A DNA stretch of 64,000 nucleotides from Kitasatospora azatica KCTC 9699 (GTDB lineage: Bacteria > Actinomycetota > Actinomycetes > Streptomycetales > Streptomycetaceae). The notes below the pieces were generated by a model, which saw nothing but the letters and a program-made list of their open reading frames with translations, had not been told where the DNA came from and ran no database searches. This document shows positions 41,685-49,932 of this stretch, piece after piece; the stretch's first letter is position 1, and each line of letters begins with the position of its first letter. A program made the position numbers and the translations under genes. The stretch spans positions 372,001 to 436,000 of the forward strand of contig NZ_JQMO01000003.1 in assembly GCF_000744785.1 (NCBI RefSeq), given 5' to 3'.

Positions 41685-42098
41685 ATGCCGATCACTGCCG
41701 CCGAGGCGGACAAGATCCTCGCCGAGAACTTCGCCCCCTGGGTGCTGGAGCTGGGCCTGTCGGTGACCGAGACCGGGGAGCGGCACTCCGTGCTGCGGCT
41801 GCCCTGGTCGGACCGACTCGCCCGGGAGGGAGGCGGGCTGTCGGGACAGGCACTGATGGCGGCCGCCGACACCGCGACGGTGATCGCGCTCAGCTCGGCG
41901 CTGGGCGGCTTCGGGCCGATGACCACGATTCAGCAGTCGACCAGCTTCCAGCGGGCGGTGCTGGGGCGGGACGTCCTGGTCACCGCCCGGGTGACCAAGC
42001 TGGGGCGACGACTGGCCTTCACCGACGTCACGCTGACCGCCGAGGGCGAGCAGGAGCCGGCCGCCCACGCGACCACCGTCTACGCCTTCCCGGGCTGA
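41685..42098 (+). CDS. PaaI-like hotdog-fold thioesterase
   Basis: 137 residues. Hotdog fold: EGGGLSGQALMAAADTATVI (helix with the catalytic acidic residue), then TIQQSTSFQRAVLGRDVLVT and HATTVYAFPG at the end. It probably hydrolyses acyl-CoA thioesters. The start ATG at 41685 matches the family N-terminus. Single gene, diverging from the phospholipase across 171 bp. Confidence 0.85.
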   Translation: MPITAAEADKILAENFAPWVLELGLSVTETGERHSVLRLPWSDRLAREGGGLSGQALMAAADTATVIALSSALGGFGPMTTIQQSTSFQRAVLGRDVLVTARVTKLGRRLAFTDVTLTAEGEQEPAAHATTVYAFPG

Positions 42099-42244
42099 CC
42101 GAGGCTCAGGATGTGGGCGGCATCACGCAGCCCTGGCGAAATGGTCATGCCAACTCTGGGTTGAACGGCGCGCCGCCGGGCAGACGCAAAGGGATCGGCC
42201 CGTGGACGTCGGTCCCGGGCCAGTGGTCCTGAGGAGGTCGGATC

Positions 42245-42493
42245 GTGGATCCCGTCCGGCGCTATGCCGTCTCGCTCCCCGGCCCCGTGGGCGGACACCG
42301 GCCCGTGACGGTGGTCGTGGTGCGCTGGACCCCCGGGTCGGTCGACGGCAACAGCGTCTACACCGACGACAGCGGGGAGTTCCGGGTCACCATCGACGCG
42401 GCCGGCGTGGCCCGCCTGCTGGACGCCGACACCGGTCACCAACACCAGTGCCTGCACGCGGTGCCACGGCCGCACCCGCGCTCGGCCGCGTAG
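42245..42493 (+). CDS. Small protein resembling DUF6296
   Basis: 82 residues. GTG 42245 with a strong GAGGAGG seven bases upstream. Beta pattern RYAVSLPGPVGGHRPVTVVV, then VYTDDSGEFRVTIDAAG and GHQHQCLHAVP. It resembles small streptomycete proteins I recall as DUF6296. Function unknown. Cytoplasmic, His-rich tail. Confidence 0.65.
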   Translation: MDPVRRYAVSLPGPVGGHRPVTVVVVRWTPGSVDGNSVYTDDSGEFRVTIDAAGVARLLDADTGHQHQCLHAVPRPHPRSAA

Positions 42494-42769
42494 CCGCCGA
42501 CGGCCCAGGCTCAGGACTCCTCGCTCTCACCCGCCTCGCGCGCACCGCCGGTGTGCCCCGGCCACGCCGCCCCGGCCGAGCACGCGTACCACGCCGCACC
42601 GTCGGCGCTGTGCGTGGTGCTGCCTCCGCCCGGGTGAGCGCGGTCGCCCTCGCCGTGCCGTGGCCCCGGGCGCAACCGTCGGTGCGCGATCCTCGTCGGT
42701 AGTCGTCGGTCGTCACGGTGACCCGCCCGCCCCGGACGGCGATCCGTGCGCCCCAAGGAGCCCCGGCCC
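42494..42769. other. Intergenic region with a possible minus-strand C-terminal remnant
   Basis: On the minus strand 42511-42620 reads ADGAAWYACSAGAAWPGHTG and ends EAGESEES at a stop, which looks more protein-like than shadow sequence. No matching start or upstream domain was found. Otherwise only the promoter region of the GH3 lipoprotein gene. Confidence 0.25.
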
Positions 42770-43900
42770 ATGCCCTCCCCCACTCGCTGGCTGATCGGCT
42801 GCCTCGTCCTGCTGCTCACCGGTTGCAGTCCCACTCCCTCGCAGCAGACCGCCACGGACGCCTCCCCGGTACCGCCGGCGCCGGTCGCCACCCCCATGAC
42901 GGCCGACCAGCTGGCCGGTCAACGGGTGGTGTACTCCTACCAGGGCCTCACGCCGCCGGAGCCGCTGCTCACCGCGATCCGCAGCGGCCGAGCCGCCGGG
43001 GTGATCTTCTTCGGGCCGAACACCGCCGATCCGGAGCAGTTCCGGCAGGCCGTCGCCGAGCTGCGCCAGGCCCAGCAGCAGAGCCCGGTGCACCATCCGC
43101 TGCTGCTGATGACCGACCAGGAGGGCGGCCTGGTCCGCCGGTTGCCCGGCGCACCCGAGCTGTCGGCCCGCGCGATCGGCACCGGGCCCGACCCGGTGGC
43201 GGCCGCCGGACTGGCCGGCCACGACGCGGGCGAGAACCTCGTGGCGGCCGGGCTGAACGTCAACCTGGCTCCCGTGCTGGACGTCTACCAGCAGCCCGGC
43301 AACTTCATCGACCAGAGCGAGCGCTCGTTCAGCCAGGATCCCGCCGTGGTCTCGGCGGTGGGGCGGGCGTTCGTCACCGGCCAGCAGCAGACCGGGGTCG
43401 CCGCCACCGCCAAGCACTTCCCGGGCCTGGGCACCGCCCCGGCCGGCGCCAACACCGACGAGGGCCCGGTCACCCTGACGGCCTCCCGCGAGCAACTGGC
43501 CACCGTCGACGAGACGCCGTACCCGGCCGTGATCGAGGCGGGGGTCGACCTGGTGATGCTCTCCTGGGCGGTCTATCCGGCGCTCGACCCCGCGCGGCCG
43601 GCGGGACTGTCCGCCACCGTAGTCGGCGGGGAGCTGCGCGGGCGCCTGGGCTTCCAGGGCGTCACCATCACCGACGCGCTCGAGGCCGGCGCGCTGCACG
43701 ACTACGGGGACGCGGGCGCGCGGGCGGTGACGGCCGCGAGCGCCGGGATGGACCTGCTGCTCTGCTCGGCGCAGGACCCGGAGCAGGGCGCGGACGCGAC
43801 CACCGCGCTGGCGGACGCGCTGACCACGGGACGGCTGGACCGCACCGCGTTCACCGCCGCCGTGGACCGGATCACCGCGCTCCGGGGCCGCCTGCACTGA
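42770..43900 (+). CDS. Glycoside hydrolase family 3 lipoprotein (NagZ-like beta-N-acetylhexosaminidase)
   Basis: 376 residues. Lipobox LLLTGC|S after a short signal. GH3 barrel: LLMTDQEGGLVRRLPG, VNLAPVLDVY, ATAKHFPGLGTAP (the NagZ KH-x-PG-H-like loop, here KHFPGLG), LVMLSWAVYPALD and GVTITDALEAGAL, which carries the catalytic Asp. It removes GlcNAc from wall fragments or chitobiose on the outer face of the membrane, for wall recycling. ATG 42770 has AAGGAG upstream. Confidence 0.88.
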   Translation: MPSPTRWLIGCLVLLLTGCSPTPSQQTATDASPVPPAPVATPMTADQLAGQRVVYSYQGLTPPEPLLTAIRSGRAAGVIFFGPNTADPEQFRQAVAELRQAQQQSPVHHPLLLMTDQEGGLVRRLPGAPELSARAIGTGPDPVAAAGLAGHDAGENLVAAGLNVNLAPVLDVYQQPGNFIDQSERSFSQDPAVVSAVGRAFVTGQQQTGVAATAKHFPGLGTAPAGANTDEGPVTLTASREQLATVDETPYPAVIEAGVDLVMLSWAVYPALDPARPAGLSATVVGGELRGRLGFQGVTITDALEAGALHDYGDAGARAVTAASAGMDLLLCSAQDPEQGADATTALADALTTGRLDRTAFTAAVDRITALRGRLH

Positions 43901-43936
43901 GCTCTGCCCATGCCCCGACTGTCCGCGCACGTGGGT

Positions 43937-43963
43937 CTGTCCACACCCCGGGAGTTGTCCACA
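43937..43963 (+). other. Two DnaA-box-like 9-mers in direct orientation
   Basis: CTGTCCACA (43937-43945) and TTGTCCACA (43955-43963). The second is the preferred Streptomyces DnaA box. They are 18 bp apart, start to start, upstream of the HAD gene. Two boxes are too few for an origin but could titrate DnaA or give DnaA control of the gene. Confidence 0.5.
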
Positions 43964-44014
43964 GGCGCACAAAAGGGCATGACGCTCCGTACGGACACCT
44001 TCTACGGTGGCCGC

Positions 44015-44707
44015 ATGCGACGTGACAACCAGGTCCTCATCTTCGACGCCGACGACACCCTGTGGGAGAACAACATCCGCTTCGAGCGGGCCATCGACAC
44101 CTTCCTCGACGAGGTGGCCCGGCCCCCGATCAGCCGCGCCGCCGCCCGCGCGGCGCTGGACCGGATCGAGGCCGCCAACGCCAAGACCCACGGCTACGGC
44201 GCCCAGGTCTTCCTGCGCAGCCTCGTGGAGTGCTTCGAGCAGCTGCGCGGCCGCCCGGCCGACGCCGCCGAGCAGGCGCGGTTCGCCGCCCTGGCGGCCT
44301 CGATCACCAGCGCCGAGGTGGAGCTGATACCCGGCGTCGCGCAGACCCTGCCCGCACTCGCGGCCAGGCACGAGCTGCTGCTGCTCACCAAGGGCGACCA
44401 GGCCGAGCAGCGGGCGAAGGTGGACGCCTCGGGCCTGGCCGGCCTGTTCCGTTCGGTGCACATCGTCGCGGAGAAGGACTTCTCCGAGTACTACTGGCTG
44501 ATCGGCGAGGAGGCCCTGGAGCCGGAGCGGACCTGGATGATCGGCAACTCCCCGAAGTCCGACATCCTGCCGGCCCGCGCCGTGGGCCTCAACGCGGTCT
44601 TCATCCCGCACCAGCACACCTGGACGCTGGAGGAGGCCGAACTGGACCCGGCCGACTCGCGCGTCCTGCGACTGACCACCTTCGCCGAACTCGAGGAGCA
44701 CTTCTGA
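44015..44707 (+). CDS. HAD-superfamily hydrolase
   Basis: 230 residues. Motif I VLIFDADDTLWENN (nucleophile and acid Asp), motif II LLLLTKGD (Thr), Lys in VHIVAEKDF, motif III TWMIGNSPKSDILPA. Helical cap between. This subgroup includes phosphoglycolate- and nucleotidase-like phosphatases. The start ATG 44015 closely follows TCTACGGT, suggesting a very short leader. Its TGA overlaps the ATG of the Nudix gene (TGATG), so the two are translated together. Confidence 0.9.
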   Translation: MRRDNQVLIFDADDTLWENNIRFERAIDTFLDEVARPPISRAAARAALDRIEAANAKTHGYGAQVFLRSLVECFEQLRGRPADAAEQARFAALAASITSAEVELIPGVAQTLPALAARHELLLLTKGDQAEQRAKVDASGLAGLFRSVHIVAEKDFSEYYWLIGEEALEPERTWMIGNSPKSDILPARAVGLNAVFIPHQHTWTLEEAELDPADSRVLRLTTFAELEEHF

Positions 44708-45183
44708 TGTCCAGTCACCTGACGCACAGTCAATTGACCGATCCCCACCCCTCGGTCTCCTGCGTCTTCGTCTGCCACGACGGCACCGGCCGGGTCCTGC
44801 TCGCCCGCCGCGCGGCCGCCGCCCGGGACGAGCCGGGGCGCTGGGACTGCGGCGCGGGCGCGCTGGAGTTCGGCGAGACCTTCGAGGCCGCCGTGGCCCG
44901 CGAGGTGCGCGAGGAGTACACCGCCGAGCCGCTGGAGATCACCGTCCTCGGCGTGCGCAACGTGCTGCGCGGCACCCCGGTCGACTCGCACTGGGTCGCG
45001 GTGGTCTGCGCGGTCCGGGTGGACCCGGCCGAGGTGGCGATCGGCGAGCCGCACAAGTTCGACGCCCTCGACTGGTTCACCCCGGACGCGCTGCCCGCCC
45101 CACTGCACTCGCAACTGCCCCCGACCCTGGAGCTGGCCGGCTACCTGGCCGCCGTCAGGGTGACCGCCGCCTCCGGGGAGTAG
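44707..45183 (+). CDS. Nudix hydrolase, coupled to the HAD phosphatase
   Basis: 158 residues. Nudix box GALEFGETFEAAVAREVREE with YTAEPLE following. The 'RAAAARDEPGRWDCGAGALE' segment is typical of ADP-ribose/NADH-type Nudix enzymes. The start overlaps the HAD stop by one base. A HAD plus Nudix pair could act in turn on one nucleotide or phosphate compound. The 3' end overlaps the convergent encapsulin gene by 43 bp. Confidence 0.88.
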   Translation: MSSHLTHSQLTDPHPSVSCVFVCHDGTGRVLLARRAAAARDEPGRWDCGAGALEFGETFEAAVAREVREEYTAEPLEITVLGVRNVLRGTPVDSHWVAVVCAVRVDPAEVAIGEPHKFDALDWFTPDALPAPLHSQLPPTLELAGYLAAVRVTAASGE

Positions 45184-45944
45184 AGCGAGAAGGTGAGCGA
45201 CTCCTGCAGGTAGAGCCGGATCGACTGGGCGTCGTGCGAGAGGTAGCCGATCGACAGGTCCTGGCCGAGGTGGAGCTCGAAGTCGCCGCCCCGGCTGGAG
45301 AGCACCACCGCGCCGGCCAGGGCCGGGGCCCAGATGATCTCGCCGGTCACCACCCGGGCCAGGTGTTGGCGGACCGGGTAGCCGTGGTTGGAGGTCTCGT
45401 TGACCGCCGTGTAGACATCGGCGCCGAGCAGCAGCGAGTAGGGCCCGTCCACCCCGGCCAGCCGCAGCCGGGTGAGCGCCTGGCTGACGGCGTCGGGGTA
45501 GTCGGTGACATCGGTGGGCAGGGTGATCGACGGGTTGTCGGTTCCGGTGCGCACGCCGGTGATCCCGGCCGCCGGCCAGCCGTCGAAGATCGCGGTGTCC
45601 TCGGCCTGGGCGATGGTGCGCGCGGCCTCCTTGACGGGCTGCCAGTCGGAGTTCTTCGAGCCGCGTTCCACGTCGTCCACGGCCTGCCGGTCCAGCACGA
45701 ACGGCACCCGCAGCTCCACCACCGGGCGGGACTCGCGCGCGTGCGCCTGGGTACCGGGCACCAGGGTGGCGATCGGCCGCTGGTGGCCGGAGCCGACCGC
45801 CGCCAGCTCGGGCCCGGCCGGCCCGGACAGGTCCACCACCCGTCGGCCGGCCAGGTGCAGGGTGAAGGTGCGCCGGGCCTCCTCCTCGATCTGGGCCCAG
45901 GCCTCGGCGGAGATCGGGGCCAGATCACGGTGCAGGTTGTTCAT
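45141..45944 (-). CDS. Family 1 encapsulin nanocompartment shell protein
   Basis: 267 residues, the usual length. HK97-fold landmarks: N-terminus NNLHRDLAPISAEAWAQIEE, ARRTFTLHLAGRRVVDLSGP (N-arm and E-loop), VELRVPFVLDRQAVDDVERG, AEDTAIFDGWPAAGITG, YSLLLGADVYTAVNE and the end IGYLSHDAQSIRLYLQESLT. It self-assembles into a cage, typically 60 subunits, around cargo carrying a C-terminal targeting peptide. The ATG overlaps the DyP TGA (ATGA), so shell and cargo are translationally coupled. Third gene of the gnd-DyP-encapsulin set. Confidence 0.95.
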   Translation of the reverse strand: MNNLHRDLAPISAEAWAQIEEEARRTFTLHLAGRRVVDLSGPAGPELAAVGSGHQRPIATLVPGTQAHARESRPVVELRVPFVLDRQAVDDVERGSKNSDWQPVKEAARTIAQAEDTAIFDGWPAAGITGVRTGTDNPSITLPTDVTDYPDAVSQALTRLRLAGVDGPYSLLLGADVYTAVNETSNHGYPVRQHLARVVTGEIIWAPALAGAVVLSSRGGDFELHLGQDLSIGYLSHDAQSIRLYLQESLTFSLYSPEAAVTLTAAR

Positions 45945-47083
45945 CGGTCAACGCTCCTGTCAGTGGTCCGCTTGAGACTTCCGATGCCGAGTGAGCCGTC
46001 CCCTCTGGCCGGCGCAGCCAGGGATGCGGGCGAGGATGCAGACGACGCCGCGGCCGAAGCCGCCGGCGGCGGCGGGGAGTCCAGCAGGTCGGCCGAGGGC
46101 ACGAAGAAGAGCCCCCCGGTGACCGCCGTGGAGAAGTCGAGCAGCCGGTCGTGGGTGCCCGGCGGCCTGCCGAGGAACATGTTCTCCAACATCTCCTCGG
46201 TGACCGCCGGCGTACGGCAGTAGCCGATGAAGTACGTCCCCAGCTCGCCACTGCGGTAGGACCCGAACGGCATGTTCAGCCGGACGATCTGCCGCTGCGT
46301 ACCGTCCGGCGCCGGGTCCAGCGAGGTCAGCGCGACATGCGAGTCGGCCGGCTTCACCTCGTCGGCCAGCTCGATGTCCGCCAGCTTGGTGCGGCCCACC
46401 GCCCGCTCCTGCGCCTCGACCGGCAGCGCCTCCCAGCCGGCCAGGTCGTGCAGGTACTTCTGCACGACCACGTAGCTGCCGCCCGCGAAGGCGGCGTCCT
46501 CCGCACCGATCAGCGCGGCCGCGTCGGCCTCGGCGCCCTCCGGGTTCTCGGTGCCGTCCACGAAGCCGAGCAGGTCGCGCTGCTCGAAGTACTGGAAGCC
46601 GCAGACCTCGTCCGCCACGTCCACCGCGCCGCGCAGCCGGGCGAGCAGCTGTCCGGCCAGCTCGAAGCAGGCGTCCTGGCGCTCGGCGCGCAGGTGCAGC
46701 AGCAGGTCGCCGGGGGTGGCGGGGGCGGTGTGCCGGTTGCCGCGCAGCTCGCGGAACGGGTGCAGCTGGGCCGGGCGCGGTCCGGCGAAGAGCCGGTCCC
46801 AGAGCCGCGAGCCGATCCCGGCCACGCAGCTGAGCCGCGCCTGCGGGACCCGGAAGCCGACCGAGCGGCGCAGCCCCGCGAGGTCCGGCAGCAGCTCCCG
46901 GACGACCCGCTCGCCACCGGGGCGCACGGTGAGCACCAGGAACAGCGCGGCACTGGTCAGCGGCGCGCGGACGTCCTGCGGCTGCGGCACCGCCTGCGGT
47001 ATCGCCTGCGCCTGCGGTATCGCCTGCGACTGGGGCGAGGGTGCCGACTGCGCGTCGGCCTCGGGAATCTGATCGACCGTCAT
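45941..47083 (-). CDS. DyP-type heme peroxidase, encapsulin cargo
   Basis: 380 residues. DyP motif GFVDGTENPEG with catalytic Asp176; proximal His249 in DSHVALTSL; distal Arg in the IVRLNMPFGSY region. Residues 335-361 form an Ala/Ser/Pro linker, then DGSLGIGSLKR (362-372), the cargo-loading peptide recognised by the encapsulin interior. The N-terminus has an unusual Gln/Pro/Ala repeat (AIPQAQAIPQAVPQPQ). It uses peroxide to oxidise dyes or other substrates inside the cage. Both ends of the gene use ATGA overlaps: with gnd upstream and encapsulin downstream. Confidence 0.95.
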   Translation of the reverse strand: MTVDQIPEADAQSAPSPQSQAIPQAQAIPQAVPQPQDVRAPLTSAALFLVLTVRPGGERVVRELLPDLAGLRRSVGFRVPQARLSCVAGIGSRLWDRLFAGPRPAQLHPFRELRGNRHTAPATPGDLLLHLRAERQDACFELAGQLLARLRGAVDVADEVCGFQYFEQRDLLGFVDGTENPEGAEADAAALIGAEDAAFAGGSYVVVQKYLHDLAGWEALPVEAQERAVGRTKLADIELADEVKPADSHVALTSLDPAPDGTQRQIVRLNMPFGSYRSGELGTYFIGYCRTPAVTEEMLENMFLGRPPGTHDRLLDFSTAVTGGLFFVPSADLLDSPPPPAASAAASSASSPASLAAPARGDGSLGIGSLKRTTDRSVDR

Positions 47084-48522
47084 CGGGGCTGCTCGCTTCG
47101 GTCGCCGGCCCAGAGGGTGTGGAAGGCCCCGTCCTGGTCCACCCGCCGGTAGGTGTGCGCGCCGAAGTAGTCGCGCTGCCCCTGGATCAGCGCGGCCGGC
47201 AGCCGTCTGGCCCGCAGCGAGTCGTAGTAGGCGAGCGCGGTGGCGAAGCCGGGCACCGGCACGCCCAGTTGCGCCGCGGTGGAGACCACCCGCCGCCAGG
47301 CCGACTGCGCCTCGCCGAGCGCCTGCTGGAAGTATTCGTCGGCGAGCAGCGTGGGCAGCGCCGGATCGGTCGCGTAGGCGGCCTCGATCCGGGTCAGGAA
47401 CCGGGCCCGGATGATGCAGCCGCCGCGCCAGATCGCGGCCATCGCGCCCGAGGCGATCTGCCAGCCGTACTCGGCGCTGCCGGCCTGGATCTGGTTGAAG
47501 CCCTGCGCGTACGCGACGATCTTCGAGGCGTACAGCGCCTTCTCCACATCGCCCGCGAAGCGGTCGGCGGCGGCGCTGTCCAGCCAGGTCTCGGTGGGCC
47601 CGGGCAGGCCGCGGGCCGCGTGGCGCAGCTCGGCGCTGCCGGAGAGCGAGCGGGCGAAGACCGCCTCGGCGATGCCGCCCACCGGCACGCCCAGTTCGAG
47701 CGCGGTCTGCACGGTCCAGCGGCCGGTGCCCTTCTGTTCGGCCTGGTCCAGCACGATGTCCACGAAGGGCTTGCCGGTGGCCGGGTCGGAGTGACCGAGC
47801 ACCTCGGCGGTGATCTCGATCAGGTAGGACTCCAGCCGGTCCGCGTTCCAGCTGCGGAAGATCTTGGCGATCTCGGCGGGCTGGCGTCCGGCGCCGTGCC
47901 GCAGCAGGTCGTAGGCCTCGGCGATCAACTGCATGTCGGCGTATTCGATGCCGTTGTGCACCATCTTGACGAAGTGTCCGGCGCCGTCGGGGCCGACGTG
48001 GGTGCAGCAGGGCCGCCCGTCCACCTTGGCGGCGATCGACTCCAGCAGCGGGCCGAGGCTCTGGTAGGCCTCGGCGGTGCCGCCGGGCATGATGCTCGGT
48101 CCCTCCAGCGCGCCCTCCTCACCACCGGAGATGCCGGTGCCGACGAAGTGCAGTCCGTGCTCGCGCAGCGCCGCCTCGCGCCGCCGGGTGTCCAGGAAGT
48201 GCGCGTTGCCGCCGTCCACCACGATGTCGCCGGGCTCCAGCAGCGGCACCAGTTCGTCGATCACGGCGTCGGTGGGGGCGCCCGCCTTGACCATGATGAT
48301 GATCCGTCGGGGTCGGGCCAGCGCGGCGACGAACTCTGCCGCCGTCTCGGTCGGCACGAAGGCGCCCTCGTGTCCGAACTCGGCCATCAGCGCGCTGGTC
48401 CGGGCGGCGGTGCGGTTGTGCAGGGCGACCCGGTGACCGTGCCGGGCGAAGTTGCGGGCCAGGTTGCGGCCCATGACGGCCAGTCCGGTGACGCCGATGT
48501 CGGCGGAACTGAGCGCACTCAT
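47080..48522 (-). CDS. gnd: 6-phosphogluconate dehydrogenase, decarboxylating
   Basis: 480 residues, full length. NADP site GVTGLAVMGRNLARNFARHG with LHNRT after the second strand (Arg suits NADP). Active site GTGISGGEEGALEGPSIMPG and KMVHNGIEYADMQLIAE (catalytic Lys). Tail CIIRARFLTRIEAAY and the ending AQRDYFGAHTYRR-type segment. It makes ribulose-5-phosphate, CO2 and NADPH. ATG 48522. Its TGA overlaps the DyP start (ATGA). It is the first gene of the encapsulin set, an unusual placing for a pentose-phosphate enzyme; streptomycetes often have two gnd copies. Confidence 0.95.
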   Translation of the reverse strand: MSALSSADIGVTGLAVMGRNLARNFARHGHRVALHNRTAARTSALMAEFGHEGAFVPTETAAEFVAALARPRRIIIMVKAGAPTDAVIDELVPLLEPGDIVVDGGNAHFLDTRRREAALREHGLHFVGTGISGGEEGALEGPSIMPGGTAEAYQSLGPLLESIAAKVDGRPCCTHVGPDGAGHFVKMVHNGIEYADMQLIAEAYDLLRHGAGRQPAEIAKIFRSWNADRLESYLIEITAEVLGHSDPATGKPFVDIVLDQAEQKGTGRWTVQTALELGVPVGGIAEAVFARSLSGSAELRHAARGLPGPTETWLDSAAADRFAGDVEKALYASKIVAYAQGFNQIQAGSAEYGWQIASGAMAAIWRGGCIIRARFLTRIEAAYATDPALPTLLADEYFQQALGEAQSAWRRVVSTAAQLGVPVPGFATALAYYDSLRARRLPAALIQGQRDYFGAHTYRRVDQDGAFHTLWAGDRSEQPR

Positions 48523-48697
48523 GCAGGGGACTCCACTTTCCTGGGGATCATCAGCCCAGCCTGCCGTGCGGTCCGCACAGATGCACCACGGCACGCCAGA
48601 GCGGCGCGGCTACTCCGTCCGTACGGCGGCCGTACAGCGTGCGGTCGGCCCGTTCCCGCTCCTACCGGGCGTATCGTCGCGTAGACCTGCTGCTCCG

Positions 48698-48859
48698 CTA
48701 CCACCGCGCCGACTGACGCGCCGCCGCGTGCCGGCCCTTGCGCCGAGCTGGGGCCGGTTTCGACGGCTCGCGCTGGCGGGTCGGATCGGTGAGGCTGAGC
48801 AGCAGGGCGAGCACGGGCGGGACGGTCAGCAGGAGCAGGGTGAGCGTCAATCCGGGCAC
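48698..48859 (-). CDS. Possible small single-pass membrane protein
   Basis: 53 residues from GTG 48859: a membrane segment LTLTLLLLTVPPVLALLLSL and a strongly basic tail (PARRKGRHAAARQSARW). GGAAGAGG lies immediately before the GTG, a little close. The frame stays open to 49012 without further features. Real small membrane proteins of this form exist, but coding is uncertain. Confidence 0.38.
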   Translation of the reverse strand: MPGLTLTLLLLTVPPVLALLLSLTDPTRQREPSKPAPARRKGRHAAARQSARW

Positions 48860-49076
48860 CTCTTCCGATCGTGAGCGAACGGCCTGAGGGGAGTGTCGCC
48901 GCTCACACCGCACCGGTAACCACCCGTCACACCGTCGCGCCAGCGTGATCACCCGCCCGCCGAGCCCCCTTCCGGCGACCGGCCGCACCGCGCATCCCGT
49001 CCGAGTGAGCACCCGTAACCGCCGCCCGGGCGTGGAGATCCACGGCCGGCACCCGGCCGCGTCCTAGGCTGGCCGA

Positions 49077-49817
49077 GTGCGATCACTGCTGCGCGGCGCC
49101 TGGCGGACGGCTGTGCCCGCGCCCGGGGACCGGCACGGGCCGCTGCCGCCGCTGCTGCTCGCGCTCACGGTGCTCAGTGGAGTGATCGACGCCGTCAGCT
49201 ATCTGATGCTGGGTCATGTCTTCGTGGCCAACATGACCGGCAACGTGGTCTTCCTGGGCTTCGCGCTGGCCGGCGCCCCCGGCTTCTCGGTGACCGCCTC
49301 GCTGGTGGCCCTGGTCGCCTTCGCCGCCGGTGCCTTCCTCGGCGGCCGGCTGCTCGGCCAGGTCGGTCACCGCGGCCGCGCGGTGCTGCGGGCCGGCGTC
49401 GCCGAGACCGCGCTGATCGCGGCGGCCGCGCTGGTGGTGGCCGTCGACCCGGTCTCCGCCGCGGGAAGTTCGAACAGTCCGCGCTATCTGAGCGCCGCCG
49501 TGCTGGCCGTGGCGATGGGGATCCAGAACGCGATGGTCGCGGTGGTGGCGGTGCCCGACCTGACCACCACGGTGCTGACCCGGACCATCACGGGCGTCTT
49601 CGCCGACACCGGGCGGTCCGGGCGGCTGGAGGAGAAGGCCGGGCGCCAGCTGCTCTCCGTCCTCACCCTGGCCGGCGGCGCGGTGGCCGGCGCGGTGCTG
49701 GTGCTGCACAACGACCAGAGCACCGCGCTGGCGGTACCGGCCGCGCTCGCCGCGGTGGTCACCCTGGCGGCCGTCCGCCCGGCCCGGTCGGGAGAGCCGT
49801 GGACCGAGGCGGTCTGA
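49077..49817 (+). CDS. DUF1275 (YoaK-like) membrane protein
   Basis: 246 residues, six membrane segments. Family landmarks: TVLSGVIDAVSYLMLGHVFV, ANMTGNVVFLGFALAG, and MGIQNAMVAVVAVPDLTTTV with TRTITG. Function unknown; a transport role has been suggested for the family. GTG 49077 lies just after TAGGCT, a likely -10, so the mRNA may be leaderless. Confidence 0.88.
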   Translation: MRSLLRGAWRTAVPAPGDRHGPLPPLLLALTVLSGVIDAVSYLMLGHVFVANMTGNVVFLGFALAGAPGFSVTASLVALVAFAAGAFLGGRLLGQVGHRGRAVLRAGVAETALIAAAALVVAVDPVSAAGSSNSPRYLSAAVLAVAMGIQNAMVAVVAVPDLTTTVLTRTITGVFADTGRSGRLEEKAGRQLLSVLTLAGGAVAGAVLVLHNDQSTALAVPAALAAVVTLAAVRPARSGEPWTEAV

Positions 49818-49932
49818 CGGCTCGTCAGCCATACGCCCGCCTATTCCCGACGGCCGGGTGGCCAAGGTCACGCTCCGCCACCCCACACCTACGGTGGCGT
49901 AGGTCACTTGAGACAGTGAACTATTTCTTCCC

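Noticed and set aside
43901..48522. Chromosomal origin region, from DnaA boxes plus gnd (gnd is near oriC in some Streptomyces)
   Set aside because: Only two boxes, and no dnaA, dnaN, recF or gyrase genes.
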